From Chalara sp. BL73 (Eukaryota > Ascomycota > Leotiomycetes > Helotiales): a stretch of DNA of 64,000 bases. The stretch covers positions 1-64,000 of the forward strand of contig CAKJVC010000066.1 of the NCBI GenBank assembly GCA_918026815.1, read 5' to 3'. A program made the translations under genes and the position numbers. The notes under the pieces are model-generated. The model had not been told where the DNA came from. It did not search any database and saw nothing but the letters and a program-made list of their open reading frames with translations. Shown here one piece after another: positions 46,517 to 58,394 of this stretch (position 1 is its first letter; each line of letters begins with the position of its first letter).

Positions 46517-46716
46517 CGCAGACTTTGGAGGCCCAACTCAAGGTGGACACTTGCATACTGCTACAAAATGGGTTCATTATGGTGGTAACAAACACCTGGC
46601 CCCCAATTTGAGTATCCAGTATTCGAGGAAATCAGAAATAATTTTTCCACATTTAAATGGCAAGCATTTCCGCTCGGGAGCCTATGTACACCACCCTCCC
46701 ATCCCTGTTTCCCTAT

Positions 46717-47889
46717 TCATACAACTTTCTGTTCCCTAATCCTATCCACCCAATCTATAACGTCCAACATATCTCTACAAGCCATTAGCTCCATTCTCTC
46801 CTCCTTTCTGACCAAAGTGCCCAGCCCACCACCTATCGTGCCACCAAGCCTATCACTCCCCACCATCTCGCTCAAATGATGCATCACCAACTTGAACGGA
46901 ATTGGCGCCTTCACTACATTCCGCATAAACACCTCGACCACTTTCCATGGACACCTATTCTCTCCTCTAAACAGCGCCGGGTTCTCCAGCAACCCTCGGG
47001 CTGACATAACACCTTGCACGCCCGTCTTCTCAGCAAAATCGTGGGCATCGGAAAGTGTATACACATCCCCATTCATCATAGTTGGTACAGTAGTATGCTC
47101 AGCTACCAACTTGATAGCGTCAAGATTCACCGGCGCGGAACTCGGTGTGCTCCTCGTACGACCATGAATCGTGATAAAATCTGCCCCAGAGGCCTCCACT
47201 TCTTTCACAAATGCAATCGTCTTCCTTAGATCCTTATGCACTCTGATCTTCACGCTTACAGTCTTCTTCTCTTCCAAGCCGAGATCCTTGAGTGACGCCT
47301 TGGCAGCGGTGACCATGGAGGCTACAAGAGAGGGCTTATGCATGAGCGCCGCGCCGAGGGAATCAGCGCAGGCCCAGGATTGCGGACAACCGCAGTTGAT
47401 GTCTATCCCGTTGACGTATGGCGCCAGGAGGCTAGTCGCGCGAGAAATTTCAACCGGGGAGTTGACGCCGAGCTGGGCAATTGTTAGGGGTGCGGTAGAA
47501 GAGATTGTGAAGTCTACATGTCTCAGTATTGCCGCTCACGTTGCACTAAGCAGATCTTACCTGAATCTCGAGCGATGCCACTACGGTTGAACTCTTTCGC
47601 CAAAATCTAATAATACATTTGTATGAGCAGCGATCTCTGAGAACTGACAGGTGGTCCTAGATACATACCATAGGTGTCCAAGTCAAATCAACCCCAAATT
47701 CTGCGACTGTTTGTCTGAATGCCAACTATCGAAGTAGAAGCATTTGGTCAGCTGACCATTTCACACGAAATATCGCACAAAGTCTTCATAATAACGCACT
47801 TTGGAGTACCGCACCATTGGCGCCGCAGTATACAGTGGTCTCTTTTGCGCTTTTGCTATATCAAAGAGTTTCAAGGGACTCCTTTGCAT
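46717..47889 (-). CDS. DUS4: tRNA-dihydrouridine synthase, Dus4 type
   Basis: A flavoenzyme reducing uridines 20a/20b in the tRNA D-loop. Exons 47889..47800, 47725..47669, 47606..47561 and 47513..46717 join in phase to 329 residues, close to yeast Dus4. Landmarks: TAAPMVRYSKLAFRQTV at the start of the TIM barrel, WTPMILAKEFNRSG, and NGIDINCGCPQSWA with the catalytic Cys. It also shows VSVKIRVHKDLRKT, DFITIHGRTRS, MMNGDVYTLSDA and MSARGLLENPALF (FMN phosphate binding). The CGCPQ.WA form of the active loop points to Dus4 rather than Dus1-3. Start ATG 47889 is preceded in frame by a stop. A plausible-looking ATG frame further upstream (MSSNEEEEEL) does not join. Stop codons of MED16 and DUS4 are 200 bp apart, so their 3' UTRs probably overlap. 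Confidence 0.92.
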
Positions 47890-48447
47890 CAGCTTCTAAG
47901 TTACCATACTTCAGGTTGGAAGTGCTGACTTGATATCAAGTGACGGTGGACAAAGCTCTTCTTCTTCTTCGTTGGAGGACATGACGGACTATTATTGTTT
48001 ATTTTGGGCATCATTGGGTCGCTTGCTGTTCTTAAGGACAATCGATGGAGAGCAGGAATAAGTGAAGAACATTTTGCTTCATAGTCTTGTCACATGATTT
48101 GTGGGTGTTGTGGGTCTCTTAGCGAAACCCCTGAAGATTGATTCGTTTTTTGTAATTTGGTTTCACTATATACTAATATATTGCTTCTAAGGTCCTAGAT
48201 AGTGGCAGGAGAGCGGCAAAGTCTGAGGCACTACTCCTGGAAGGAGGCTGATATATTCATGGAGTGATGATAGCGCAAGAGCCAACACTAGCACAGAAAT
48301 ATCGATAGAGCTTATGTGCAGTAGACTTCAGAGATTTTGGCCAAGATCCTAATTTTTCATTATATAATGATATACATTTAAGTCAGTCTCCATCATGCTC
48401 GCAGTATTTTAATTTACATCCTCTACCCACAAACCTTGTCCAGCCAC
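47890..48447. other. intergenic between two minus-strand genes
   Basis: Promoter of DUS4 and 3' flank of the next gene. No other feature seen. Confidence 0.5.
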
Positions 48448-50315
48448 TCAGTCAAGTTTGATCTGCTTTGCGTCCATTTTTTCCTCGGCCATCCGCGCCG
48501 CTGCCTTTCTCTCCTCTTTCACTTTCGTCTGCTCTATCATATTCAAATGTTGTCTTTCTAATCCAATTTGCCCAGCTCTTTTCCAATTGCCAGCCACGAA
48601 TTTCTTGACCTGAAAACCAGTTAGCCTATATGTCACAGACCAGCACACCCTCTGCTAGTGAAAAATAATCAATACCTCTTCAAGGTTTTGGAAGCCATTC
48701 CCATCTTTTTCTACTGCCCTAGGTACCTCGCCATCAAATGCTCCACCCTCCAAGATAACTAGCTTGAGTGTTCGAGTTGCTGCACCTTTGACCACGGGGT
48801 CCGTATCTTCTGGTATACCACCTTTAACTGTGATCGATCAATTATTTACAGATCTCACTTAACCTACAAGGCAAACCCTTACTGATATTCTTCCAAATAT
48901 ATTCTTTGTGCCTCAACAGCTGCCAGTCCCTAACCCTAGTCTCGTACTCCTGCTTGACTCCAAATGTAGCAAAAGCTTCTTTTCGGATATCTTCTCTCGT
49001 CGTGTTGGTGTTACCTAGTCTTCCTTCTTGTCGACATCTATTCCGCCATTAGCTCAAGTATGGGTTAGCAGTCGAAGTATGATTCGAACATACCTGGGAA
49101 TAAATTCGTCAATCCACTCTCTGAAAATAGGTCTTTTTCTCATCCGCGCGCGATCATTATGTTTCAGCTTTTTCTTTCCTGACTCTCCACCTTCCTGGCC
49201 TGCAAAATTACCTTCAACAATAACATCGCCTTCTGCTTCATCCTCAGCTTTTGTTTCCTTAACCCAGAACATCCTGCACCCGGCTGCGTACTCGAACATT
49301 TCCTGCCGACTTGAGAAAGGTTTCCACCATTTCTCGTGGTCCAAACCAAGGAACTCAAGTATCTTCTTTGACTCGGTGGCTAGAAGGATCATGCTTTTCT
49401 TTCGGTCGAATGCCTCGATTTCTGGGATTCGAAGATACATCCCATTGTTGTTGACAGTAATACCGAAGATTCTGATCGTTGAGCCTGACGCAATCTCAAA
49501 ATCAGTACTTCAACACACAAAAATACGGGATTCGGCATAGAACTCCTCATTATCGTTGCTCTAAACGGGCCAACCGAAAGCAGGGGAGAAGGTTCGATTC
49601 AAGAAAGCAGGTTTCACACCTAACTAGATTAATTTACGTGGTTAGCTTGTGAATTCTAACGAGCTTGGGGAGTCACATTCTGGCCTGGTCAATGAACAGG
49701 GCCACTAGTTCTTGGCTGAAGGATATATGTGAGAGGATTGGAAAATTGCTCACTATGTTCCAGAGATCACCATGTGCGGAATGAAATAGTTCCCAGTCAT
49801 AATCACTCTTAGACCGGCAAATGTGAAGATCTAACTGCACGTAATTGTCCTCTTCACCCGGATACGGAACTGCGAAATTAATAGTCGGCTTCCCAACAAT
49901 CCATTTCTCTGCTTTTAGTAACTTGCCTACCTTCTCGGCAATCGTAGTGGTAGTCGAGTATGCACTGTCGAACAGCTGGTCGAGTGGTTCATACACCAGG
50001 ATATCCACATCGCCAAATGTTTCTTTCTCTGGAGCTTCAACTGTGCAGGGTTTTAAAATTAGCCATGACCTGATGTGTATGGTTAGATTTTTAACAACTT
50101 CCCATCGCTGGGTCTTTTAACAAGGCAAGATAAAGTAAGAATATCAAATTCCTTTGGGTTGAATTGGTAATCTACTTACTAGGAGAGCCAACGTGCCGAA
50201 AAGCATGATTTCGCAGGACAGCTTGTGTATCTTTGGTAATTTGCTCGTACACGTTAAGTGGCATGCGAGGTGTACGGAGAGGACTCAGAAGGGAGGCAAA
50301 GGCCGATCCACCCAT
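48448..50315 (-). CDS. uncharacterised fungal protein, nucleotidyltransferase-like N-terminus
   Basis: Six exons, 50315..50180, 50040..49754, 49494..49094, 49037..48883, 48827..48676 and 48609..48448, join in phase to 430 residues. The N-terminus MGGSAF...TPRMPLNVYEQI, then SPIEAPEKETFGDVDILVYEP, is a recurring pattern in mould proteins. The GDVDILV segment resembles the metal-binding GDxD of nucleotidyltransferases, followed by a QLDLHIC strand with a possible third acidic residue. Further on come HGDLWNI, STIRIFGITVNNNGMYLRIPEIE, a Trp-rich KWWKPFSSRQEMFEYAAGCR segment and a basic C-terminus. No substrate can be proposed. Intron 2 is long (259 nt) and contains a 19-codon open stretch (GVKPAFLNRTFSPAFGWP) that could be an additional exon. 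Confidence 0.7.
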
Positions 50316-50434
50316 CTTTGAAGGTTTTCGGGTGTGCAATTTGTCTAGTCGCGGCGTCACCGATAGAAGTGTTAATGAGCCGGCGCGCGGAGAGACACGA
50401 AAGCTTTTACTTTGCACGATAGATGTCTCTAAGT

Positions 50435-50665
50435 ATGGCTTCCAGGCTGGACGACGCTTTGGCTTATGTATGCCGGCAGACTTTCGAGAGTTCTGGTGAA
50501 TCGAAGACTCTCTCGACAGTTTTGGAGGTTGCACAACTATTGGGGCAGCTGCATGCCAGAACCTATGCCAAGGCAATTGCTGAGCAAGAAGAGTGGCAAA
50601 ACCGTGAGTTTGAGAGTACAAATGGCCATGGAAACTCATCTACATGCCATGAAGTAGCAAATTGA
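50435..50665 (+). CDS. small hypothetical protein
   Basis: 76 codons starting at ATG 50435, divergent from the nucleotidyltransferase-like gene (120 bp between starts). The first roughly 60 residues look protein-like and helical (SRLDDALAYVCRQTFESS; LEVAQLLGQLHARTYAKAIA), the rest is low complexity. A donor-like GTGAGT at the R/E boundary near 50603 could add another exon. No family recognised. Confidence 0.35.
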   Translation: MASRLDDALAYVCRQTFESSGESKTLSTVLEVAQLLGQLHARTYAKAIAEQEEWQNREFESTNGHGNSSTCHEVAN

Positions 50666-51408
50666 CCATTTTTACGCTACATATAATGATGGATAGGACA
50701 TTAGCTAAGCTGTAGGCAATTGATCGACTCCCCCCAGTGTCGCCTGCACGAAGCAGTCCTGTAAATAGTGGGGACGTGCCGTGGGTGACGTAAAATATTT
50801 GTATTTTCCAGGTAGAAACTAAGCTGCAAACACAAAATGTGAATGCGAATGCGAATTGGCTAGCGCATCATTGTCTATGAATATTCTTATACAGTCTGGA
50901 TGATCTATTCAAATCTAAACAGAACAATGAATGAATGAAATGCTAAAGTCGCTTCTTCCCATCTGGTGACCCTGAAAAGAGCCCTGACATCATGGAGTCA
51001 GCCCTACACTTTCGCGTCTGCAGCGGCAGGGAGTGGACCCTATTTGTATAAGTAGGCTTTTATGGAGTAGACTTAGTACGCTTCTGTTCAAGCTCAGCGT
51101 TAGATCTCGTTCTAGCTTTATTGGCAGAGGTCCTAATTTAATCACAATCCACATCTTTTTGACTACAACCCAGCTAGTCAGAACCTGCCAAGCAAGAATG
51201 GTTGGGTGGTGCTTACTGAATGGTCGGGTGAATTGGAAAGAATTGTGGCTTGACAAAAAGGCACTGCCCTCCTAGACGTCAGCTCATTGAGCTTCGAGCG
51301 GGGCATTCGCCTTCACCCAGTTGCACATAAGGCCTTTGTTGTTCCTGAGAGATAAGAAATCAAGTGCCGTTATTCCTTCTGCGACCTACATTTCAAGCAA
51401 AACACACG
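50666..51408. other. intergenic upstream of annexin gene
   Basis: 743 bp with no recognisable gene. Expected to contain the annexin promoter. Confidence 0.5.
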
Positions 51409-53563
51409 ATGGCATACAATCAACCTCCATACGGTCAACCAAATTATGGCCCGCCGCCGCCCCAAGGACGTTAGTAGCTCCCCCTGTTGCTACACCCACA
51501 TCCTTAAATCTGGATTGCTCGAAATACACGATGCAGGCTTGCTTCCGATGTGGCCGAGAGTCTTGTGATGGCTCAAAGATGCACGTTTGGTTAAACTTGC
51601 AACCGAACGCGCCCATGCGCCAGACTCTTGGGGCACTGGGAATGGGCCACTACTGATTTTCGAGTGTATATGATAATAGACAAGTGCTAACTCTCTGTTC
51701 TCAGAATCCCCTCAGCCGCCGTATAATCAGCCCCCTTATGGTGCGCCGCCGCCTCAAGGCCGTATGATTTCCTCACGAAGAGACAGTAGCAAGAAGCTGA
51801 CAAGAATCGCGCAGACTCTCCTTACCCACCGCAGCAAGGATACCCTCCGCCGCCCCAAAACTATAACCAGCAACCTGGCTACGGGCGTGAGGTTCCATGT
51901 CTTTCCAATTTCAATAAATGCTAAGTATTCTGGCAGAACCACCGCAGCAAGGATATCCTCCACCGCAGCAAAATTACAACCAGCAGCCTGGTTATGGACG
52001 TGAGCTTGTATTCTCCTTCAACTTCTGTAGATGCTAAGCATTCTGGTAGAACCGCCACCACAGCAGTACCCTCCCCAGCAATATGGCGCGCCGCCGCCAG
52101 GGCCACCAGGTCAATATGGTGCTCCGCCTCCAGGCCAATATCCTCAACAACCTCAGTATAACCGTGAGTTATCTTTCGTCAATCTAAATCAGAGTGTACA
52201 AGCGCGATTTAAACGTACCCAAGCCTTCACACGCTGGAGGTCGTCCCTAATAAATATTTGCAAGCCTATTGGCTCTAAATATATCAGAGATTATGGGACA
52301 ATAAATAGCGCCTTGCGTGCCTTACTTCACAGTATAAGCAATTTAGACTAACGTTCCTGGGTAGAACCACCCCCTCAGCAATATGGTCAGCAACCAGCGT
52401 ATAATCCGCCCCCTCCACAGCAAGGCTATGGCCAACAGCCAAATTATGGCGCTCCTGTGTATGGGCAACCCGCAGGACCACCTACTCCTCCTTCCGTAGG
52501 CTACGGCGCTCCTCAGGTTATCGCATGGAATGGTGATGCAGATGCGAATGCCCTACGAAAGGCTATGAAGGGTTTTGGGACGGATGAAAAAACGCTGATC
52601 AAGAGTCTGGCAGACAAGGATCCTCTCCAGGTCGAAGTTATTAGAGCGGCTTACACGAGACTTCATAGGCGGCAGTTACTGGGTGATGTGCAGAGTGAGG
52701 TCAGCGGGTGGTTCGAAAAGGGCTTATGCGCTATAATCAGAGGACCACTCGAGCAAGACTGCCACAATCTATATGAGGCTATGGATGGACCAGGAACGAA
52801 AGAAAAGGTGCTGAACGATGTCTTGCTTGGCAGAAGCAATGCGGATCTTAATGCTATCAAATCGTTATACCAACGGAAATACCACAAATCTCTTGAGGAT
52901 GCAATCAAGGCCGACCTTTCCATGAAGACTGAGCGCCATTTCTTGATGGTTTTGGCAGCGAGGAGGAACGAGGATTCGATACCAGTCAATCCACAAGAAG
53001 TTGATCATGACGCCCAGGAGCTTTACAAGGTTAGTTAATTCTCGTCGTAAAATGCGCTCATCTACATATACCCAAGCCGTGGGGTATTGCTTGCTCTGCA
53101 GACTTCCTCATGATGAAAAAGAAACTGACAGATTCTATAGGCTACGGAAGGCAAGGTGGGCACTGACGAGCTGTTAGTATGCAACATCTTAACGCAAAGA
53201 AATGATGCACAGATCAGGGCCATCGCTCAAGCATATAAGGCTAAGTATCAACGCGATCTGGAAGCTGTTATTAAGAAGGAGTTCTCTGGTCACATGGAAG
53301 ACGCTCTTATCCATCAGCTTCGTACCGGAACAGACAAGGCTCGACGTGATGCCATTCTTCTAGAAGAGGCGATGTCAGGAGTAGGCACAAAAGATCACCT
53401 GCTCATAGAGCGCGTAGTCAGAGCGCACTGGGACAAGAACTATGCCACGCAAGTTAAAGGTGCATACCAGGCAACCTTTGGGAAAAATCTTGTCCAGCGT
53501 ATTGAAGGAGAGACGAGTGGTGACTACGAAAGGTTAATGGTTGCTTGTCTTGGAGGACGTTAA
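51409..53563 (+). CDS. annexin with proline/glutamine-rich N-terminal tail
   Basis: Annexins bind acidic membranes in a calcium-dependent way. Seven exons, 51409..51469, 51705..51761, 51815..51886, 51937..51999, 52050..52163, 52365..53029 and 53141..53563, join in phase to 484 residues. Exons 1-5 and the start of exon 6 encode a Pro/Gln/Tyr/Gly-rich tail (QQGYPPPPQNYNQQPGYG and similar), as in annexin A7/A11 and fungal annexins. The core has four annexin repeats, each with a GxGT-type loop: MKGFGTDEKT, MDGPGTKEK, EGKVGTDEL and MSGVGTKDH. Some loops lack ideal calcium residues, as is common in fungal copies. All tail exons share the same phase, so any can be added or skipped without a frame shift. 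The tail exons look tandemly duplicated together with their introns. Confidence 0.93.
51815..52049 (+). repeat. duplicated exon-intron units in the annexin gene
   Basis: Exon 3 plus its intron and exon 4 plus its intron are recognisably homologous. Both exons encode QQGYPPP..QNYNQQPGYG. Both introns begin GTGAGGTT/GTGAGCTT, contain ATGCTAAG and end TATTCTGGCAG/CATTCTGGTAG. The intron similarity argues for duplication of genomic units, not of coding repeats alone. Confidence 0.75.
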
Positions 53564-56500
53564 GAGGAGCGAATAGCTGGGGGTTTTGGGCTGCCGCCAT
53601 GTAATGTTTTCATGGCGGGCTATAGTGGGAGAGTTTGGAACGTGGGTGTGGCGTTAGAGGCTCATTGCCGTATTACCTCTTTTAAGGGTCACCCTATCTG
53701 TTTTATACGTTGCTTTTCAATAGTTCATAGCTCATGAAATATTGACACTTCTAAAACTTATCATTAGCAACAATATTCAAACGCAGCGTCCTTGTGGGCA
53801 TGGAAACCAACATCAGTGTCCCTGAAGTTTCGGTGCATCAGGTGTCAGTGATTAGCGTCTCAAATGCTCTCCGAGAGACGTTAAAAGATTACCAGATGAT
53901 TCATCTATTTCGCTCCCTACCAAACATCAGTAACGTCGCAACAACTTCTCCTTCGAGAGACTCATAAATGAATACATGATTTAGCACATCAAAACCTGGC
54001 ATAGCTGAACCCTCTCGGTATCTTTATAATAAACGTCCTGAGTTTGTATTCGATGAGATTGAAACTTGCTGGATCTATGCATACATTTGTTCTGCAATGT
54101 TGATCACGACGGAGGAAATGACAATGGAAGCGCTAAATAAAAGAAACGAAGCATGCACGGCTTGACCATGCTTTGAAGGTATTCCTCGCGTGACGGATCT
54201 GTTGCGGATCGATCGATTTTGATAGCACTACTATATTCAGCCATTGAAATATCCAACCAACCCTGGCCATAGCTTTGTTCACATCTACGCGGCAGCTTAT
54301 CCAGTGTCGGCTTCTTGCTGCATTGGGCTTGAAGAGGCTCAAATTCCACTACCGGCGGCCTCCGAGGAGCTTGCCGAGACATACCCAAGAACTTGCAACC
54401 TGGATTCAAATAGATTTGCGTGAGCTCTATTTCAAGAGGCTCATTCTTCTTATTTACCTAAAAATAAATGTCTATAAGTTTTAGGCTGGTATGCCACAGC
54501 ACCGTTACACCTCTCATTCCTGGACTTTATTCGAGCCTTTGGACAATTTTCTCATCACGATTCCAGGTAGCCAACAACATCAATTGACTGATGGCTCCGT
54601 ACTTCTTACATGCCATTCACCGGCCACGTAAATACAATATTTCGGACTTCTCTCATGTTGTTTAATATTCTCCCTGGAAGGTTCTTGGATGGTACTTACT
54701 ACATGCTGCCGCTGTTTACAGTTCTTCATACAGATTATGGAAAGCATAACGGAAAGTGTCCCGGAATATTACATGAAACTTCTATTTGCAGAAATATCTT
54801 GTGCTCATGCAGAATGACCGTGTTAAAATTTTTGTAAGGCTTTGAAGTTTGGTATTTCCCAAAAGCATGTTGCCTCTCTTGCATCATGTCCCATGTATGG
54901 AAGGTGGATATATACTACCTATAGTATTATCACTCAAGATTCAGCAAATAGAAATAAACTGCAGAGTCGGAAAGCATATGTGCGTCCTTCCTTGGAAAAA
55001 TCATATGCACATCGTAATGAGCAACTGGGAACCAGTTGCGAAACACTCAGACCTATCCCGCGCCTCACTGGTCACCAGGCAACGTTAAGCCTCAAGCATT
55101 GTGCTGGATGAGGTATGAAGTTTGAGTGGAGCAAGCCACTTACAGCCCCTTGAATGCTAAATGATCACACAGGCTGTGGCAAAAGGCGGCAACCTTATCC
55201 AAAAGAATAATAATTCAACAACAAACAACCAAACAGTAGCAATCGGAGGGGCACAAGTGGGAACATGGGAGGTGGGGACCTTTCCTGGCTTTTGTGAAGG
55301 AGCCGCCGCAAGGATCCTGGGCGATCCAAAGCTTCATTCCACCATGCTGGGCCAAGGGTCCCCTGCAGAGTGGCAAGATTGATAGGAGCTTCACCTTTTT
55401 TTTTTAAAAAAAAAAAGAGAGAAAAGCTATAGTCAGCCGAGATACTGCTTCTGTCGGTGTTTCATCCCGTCTGGTAGATGACGAGCGCGGCGCTCAGTGA
55501 GCGAAGCTGGCCATCAAAGACCACCAAGGGATGAACTACTGTGCTTCTCTTAGAAGGAACGAAAACTTGCGTGTGAAGAGCCAGTATGTAAATTCCTTCG
55601 CCTCCATCATGAAGGGTTTTCCACATTTCACTTCCAGGGGCTCCTTGAACGCAATAGCGAAGCTTCAGGCGGCAGCCTTTCATCCAATTCAGTAACAGCT
55701 CAAGCATCGTAGAGAGTGGTTGTGTGTCACAGCCTGTGCTACATTTACGGGAGGAAGGGAGGTGGGCTTTTACAATGCAGAAACCGAGATTCTATTCGTT
55801 CTTATTATCCTCATTATTGTGCCACCCTCGCAATGATCTGTGCTCTTTGAGACATGATCACGGTGCTCCACTTCCGCAACCGCCTTGCTAGAGAGAGCTA
55901 ATGTATATGCCAAACTGGTGGGAGGGTTGTTTGAAAGGCGATGTGATGCTTGAGGGTTCTGGATTAGCCTTGGGACTGGAGTTTGGAAAAAGGAGGAGAA
56001 GAAGAAAGAGGAGGTGGAGGTGGAGGCAAATTCTGAAGGCGGGGTGTTTTGACTGGGACATTGGATACCCTCCCTACTTACTGTATCTCCTCGTCCAGCC
56101 TCTGGCTTGCTTGGTTGCATGGGGGGGAAGCGAATAAAAAACCTTGGTGCAAAGCAGATGCAGGCCCTTGTATTAAATTTGGCTCTTCCAAAGGTGCACA
56201 CATGTTTACCTTTTCCCTCTCTCAGTCTCAGCTCCCTGATTCCCAGTCCTTGGCCTAAAATAGGTTTCGCTTGCAGTACCATACTGTGTTGTATGGTTAC
56301 GTTTCCTTTAACCATTTTCGTTCACCACACACTCCCCTTTCCCAACCTCGAATCATCGTGAAGCAGAATCTTGCCCCTGCAACTGGGCTCGCAGGGCTCG
56401 CAAAATTTTCACTCTTCTACGCCCGTCTCATGACAAATGCAGGTAGATTAATGACGAGAACGCGATATTTTCCTCACACCGCGGTATGAAGAATCCTGCG

Positions 56501-58394
56501 CCCCTTTTAGATGGAGGATTGTGGGCGACATTTGATTTATTGGCGAGTGACCACTGAGAGGGCAAAACTGGGGCCTCCTCCAGCCAAAATCCCAGCATAT
56601 CATACCATAATGAAGAGCCTCTGCCAGCTCATCATCACCATTCCCATCAACCACTCGCTCCCAATTCGTACCTTTCTTGGCACCTCCGAGTTCAAATCCG
56701 TCTGTCGATCTCTCGAAGCCTCAGCCACAGGGTTCTCGGCCACCAGACTAGTTCGACTACTTCGCTCCCTATCAATCTAATCCTGGGTCCCTTGGAAGGT
56801 CCGAGCATTGGGCAGAATGGAATCAAGCGATGAAAAAAAGCAATGAGACCAAAAGACTAATCGAGTGCAACATCGAAACTGTGAGCTTTTGGGTGAGAAT
56901 TGAGTCATTTCAGTCCTGAATACGTATGCATTTGCAAACCTAGCTTGGTATAGACACCAGCTTGTTAACAAGTTTCTGGTATAGAGGATTGCAGCATCTA
57001 AGCAACCAAAGGCCAAAAAACATTCTGAAGACCAATCAATTCTCAGTAACTAGTCGTCATCCTGGTTTCGTGGCCATCCTTGCCTGGCCTAGGACAGTTA
57101 TTGCCTTCCTGCCTCGCCCAACAGTCCGTTGCTCATCTTCCAACCCTCAACTTACCCGTCAATTCCTGAAGAGGAAGGGCTGGGGGATTCATCAGTAGCG
57201 GGGTATCAAAAGCACAGTATGTGGCTGTGCGATCTTAAAAGTTGGTACATTTCGTCCTGGCACTCTGTAAGCCCTTGTCGATTCTAACTGATTGGAACCT
57301 TACATACCCAACCCGTCACGGATTTGTAAGAGAGCTTGAGGTAAATTTCCACCTTCTGGAGTCAGATGTAGATGTGAAAAGCATGCTTGATAATGGAGAT
57401 TGAAATCTGCCCATGCCAAGATCATCTGTGGTTCGTGCCCATCAAGGATCTTCCTTCCCCCCGCCTAATCTCCAATTACTGTTTGATTGCGCGTGTAGTG
57501 TCAAAGCTTCCTCCCCCCCCCTCCCTTCTTGGCTGCTGGAGAGCAGAATTAGTGACGGCGGGAGCATTTGTAGGTGTGAATGCGAACTGGTGATAAATAA
57601 AAAGTGCCCAGTCTGCTCATCCGAATCTTGTCCCTATCTCTGTCCCACTCACACTCCTTTTCTTGATATATCTGTACACTGCGAGTGAGTGAGTACCTGC
57701 GACCATCTTGACTACTTCTCTTCTGTAGCCGCATCATCCAACAAGCAACTCAATTTCCTTCAGACTTTTCCTACTCGGCAAGTCGCCCATGCCTGCGCCA
57801 CACGTCATCCTCTATTGATTATTTCCAAAGAACCCAACACTCCCACCGACGAACAGAACGTCACTTCATAATTATATATTGCGAAGAAAAAACGTCATTT
57901 TTTCACCTAGATCTTGCCTCTCCCGAGATCAAAGAGCGTTCCTCCACTGGTATACTAACTTTTGGTCTTGCTCGCCAACTTAGACGGTCCTGAAGAGGTG
58001 CTCGCAAGATCCCCCCAGGTCGATCATCTGGCACATCAACAAAAGCGCTATCCTGCTTCACACAACGCTCTGTGGCATCTGCCATTCTTTCCTGCTGCTC
58101 CGCTCTAGCATACTTTGCTAGAGAAAGCACTTCTGTGTGAATTCCAAGACAGAGTGTACAACTGTGAAGCTCGTTGGCTTGGTCTGCAAAGAGACATCCG
58201 AATATAGCTCGCTCGACTTTGGACCACACACACACACACATATATATATATATAAAGACGAAAAGGTAACTGGGTATCAATTGTGGTGACGGTAGGAAAC
58301 TCGCAGGCAATTCTCATACGTCTTATTCATTTCGCTCTGACGACCTGTATCCACGAAAGTAAACTCCGATTGTTACAACACCCAGTTCAAGGAA
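53564..58394. other. 4.8 kb without a recognisable gene
   Basis: Only short overlapping frames without motifs. Contains an inverted homopolymer pair (T10 then A10) at 55399-55415 that could form a hairpin, a purine-rich AGG/GAA tract near 55990-56030, and a (CA)n(TA)n run at 58227. The right end is presumably the promoter of the coiled-coil protein gene. Its size suggests long leaders, unrecognised RNA genes or decayed elements. Confidence 0.45.
58227..58254. repeat. compound (CA)n(TA)n microsatellite
   Basis: About seven CA units followed directly by about six TA units. Confidence 0.9.

Noticed and set aside
47955..48010. MSSNEEEEEL frame as first exon of DUS4
   Set aside because: It cannot be joined in phase to the next exon with an intron of acceptable length; the ATG at 47889 gives a complete barrel start.
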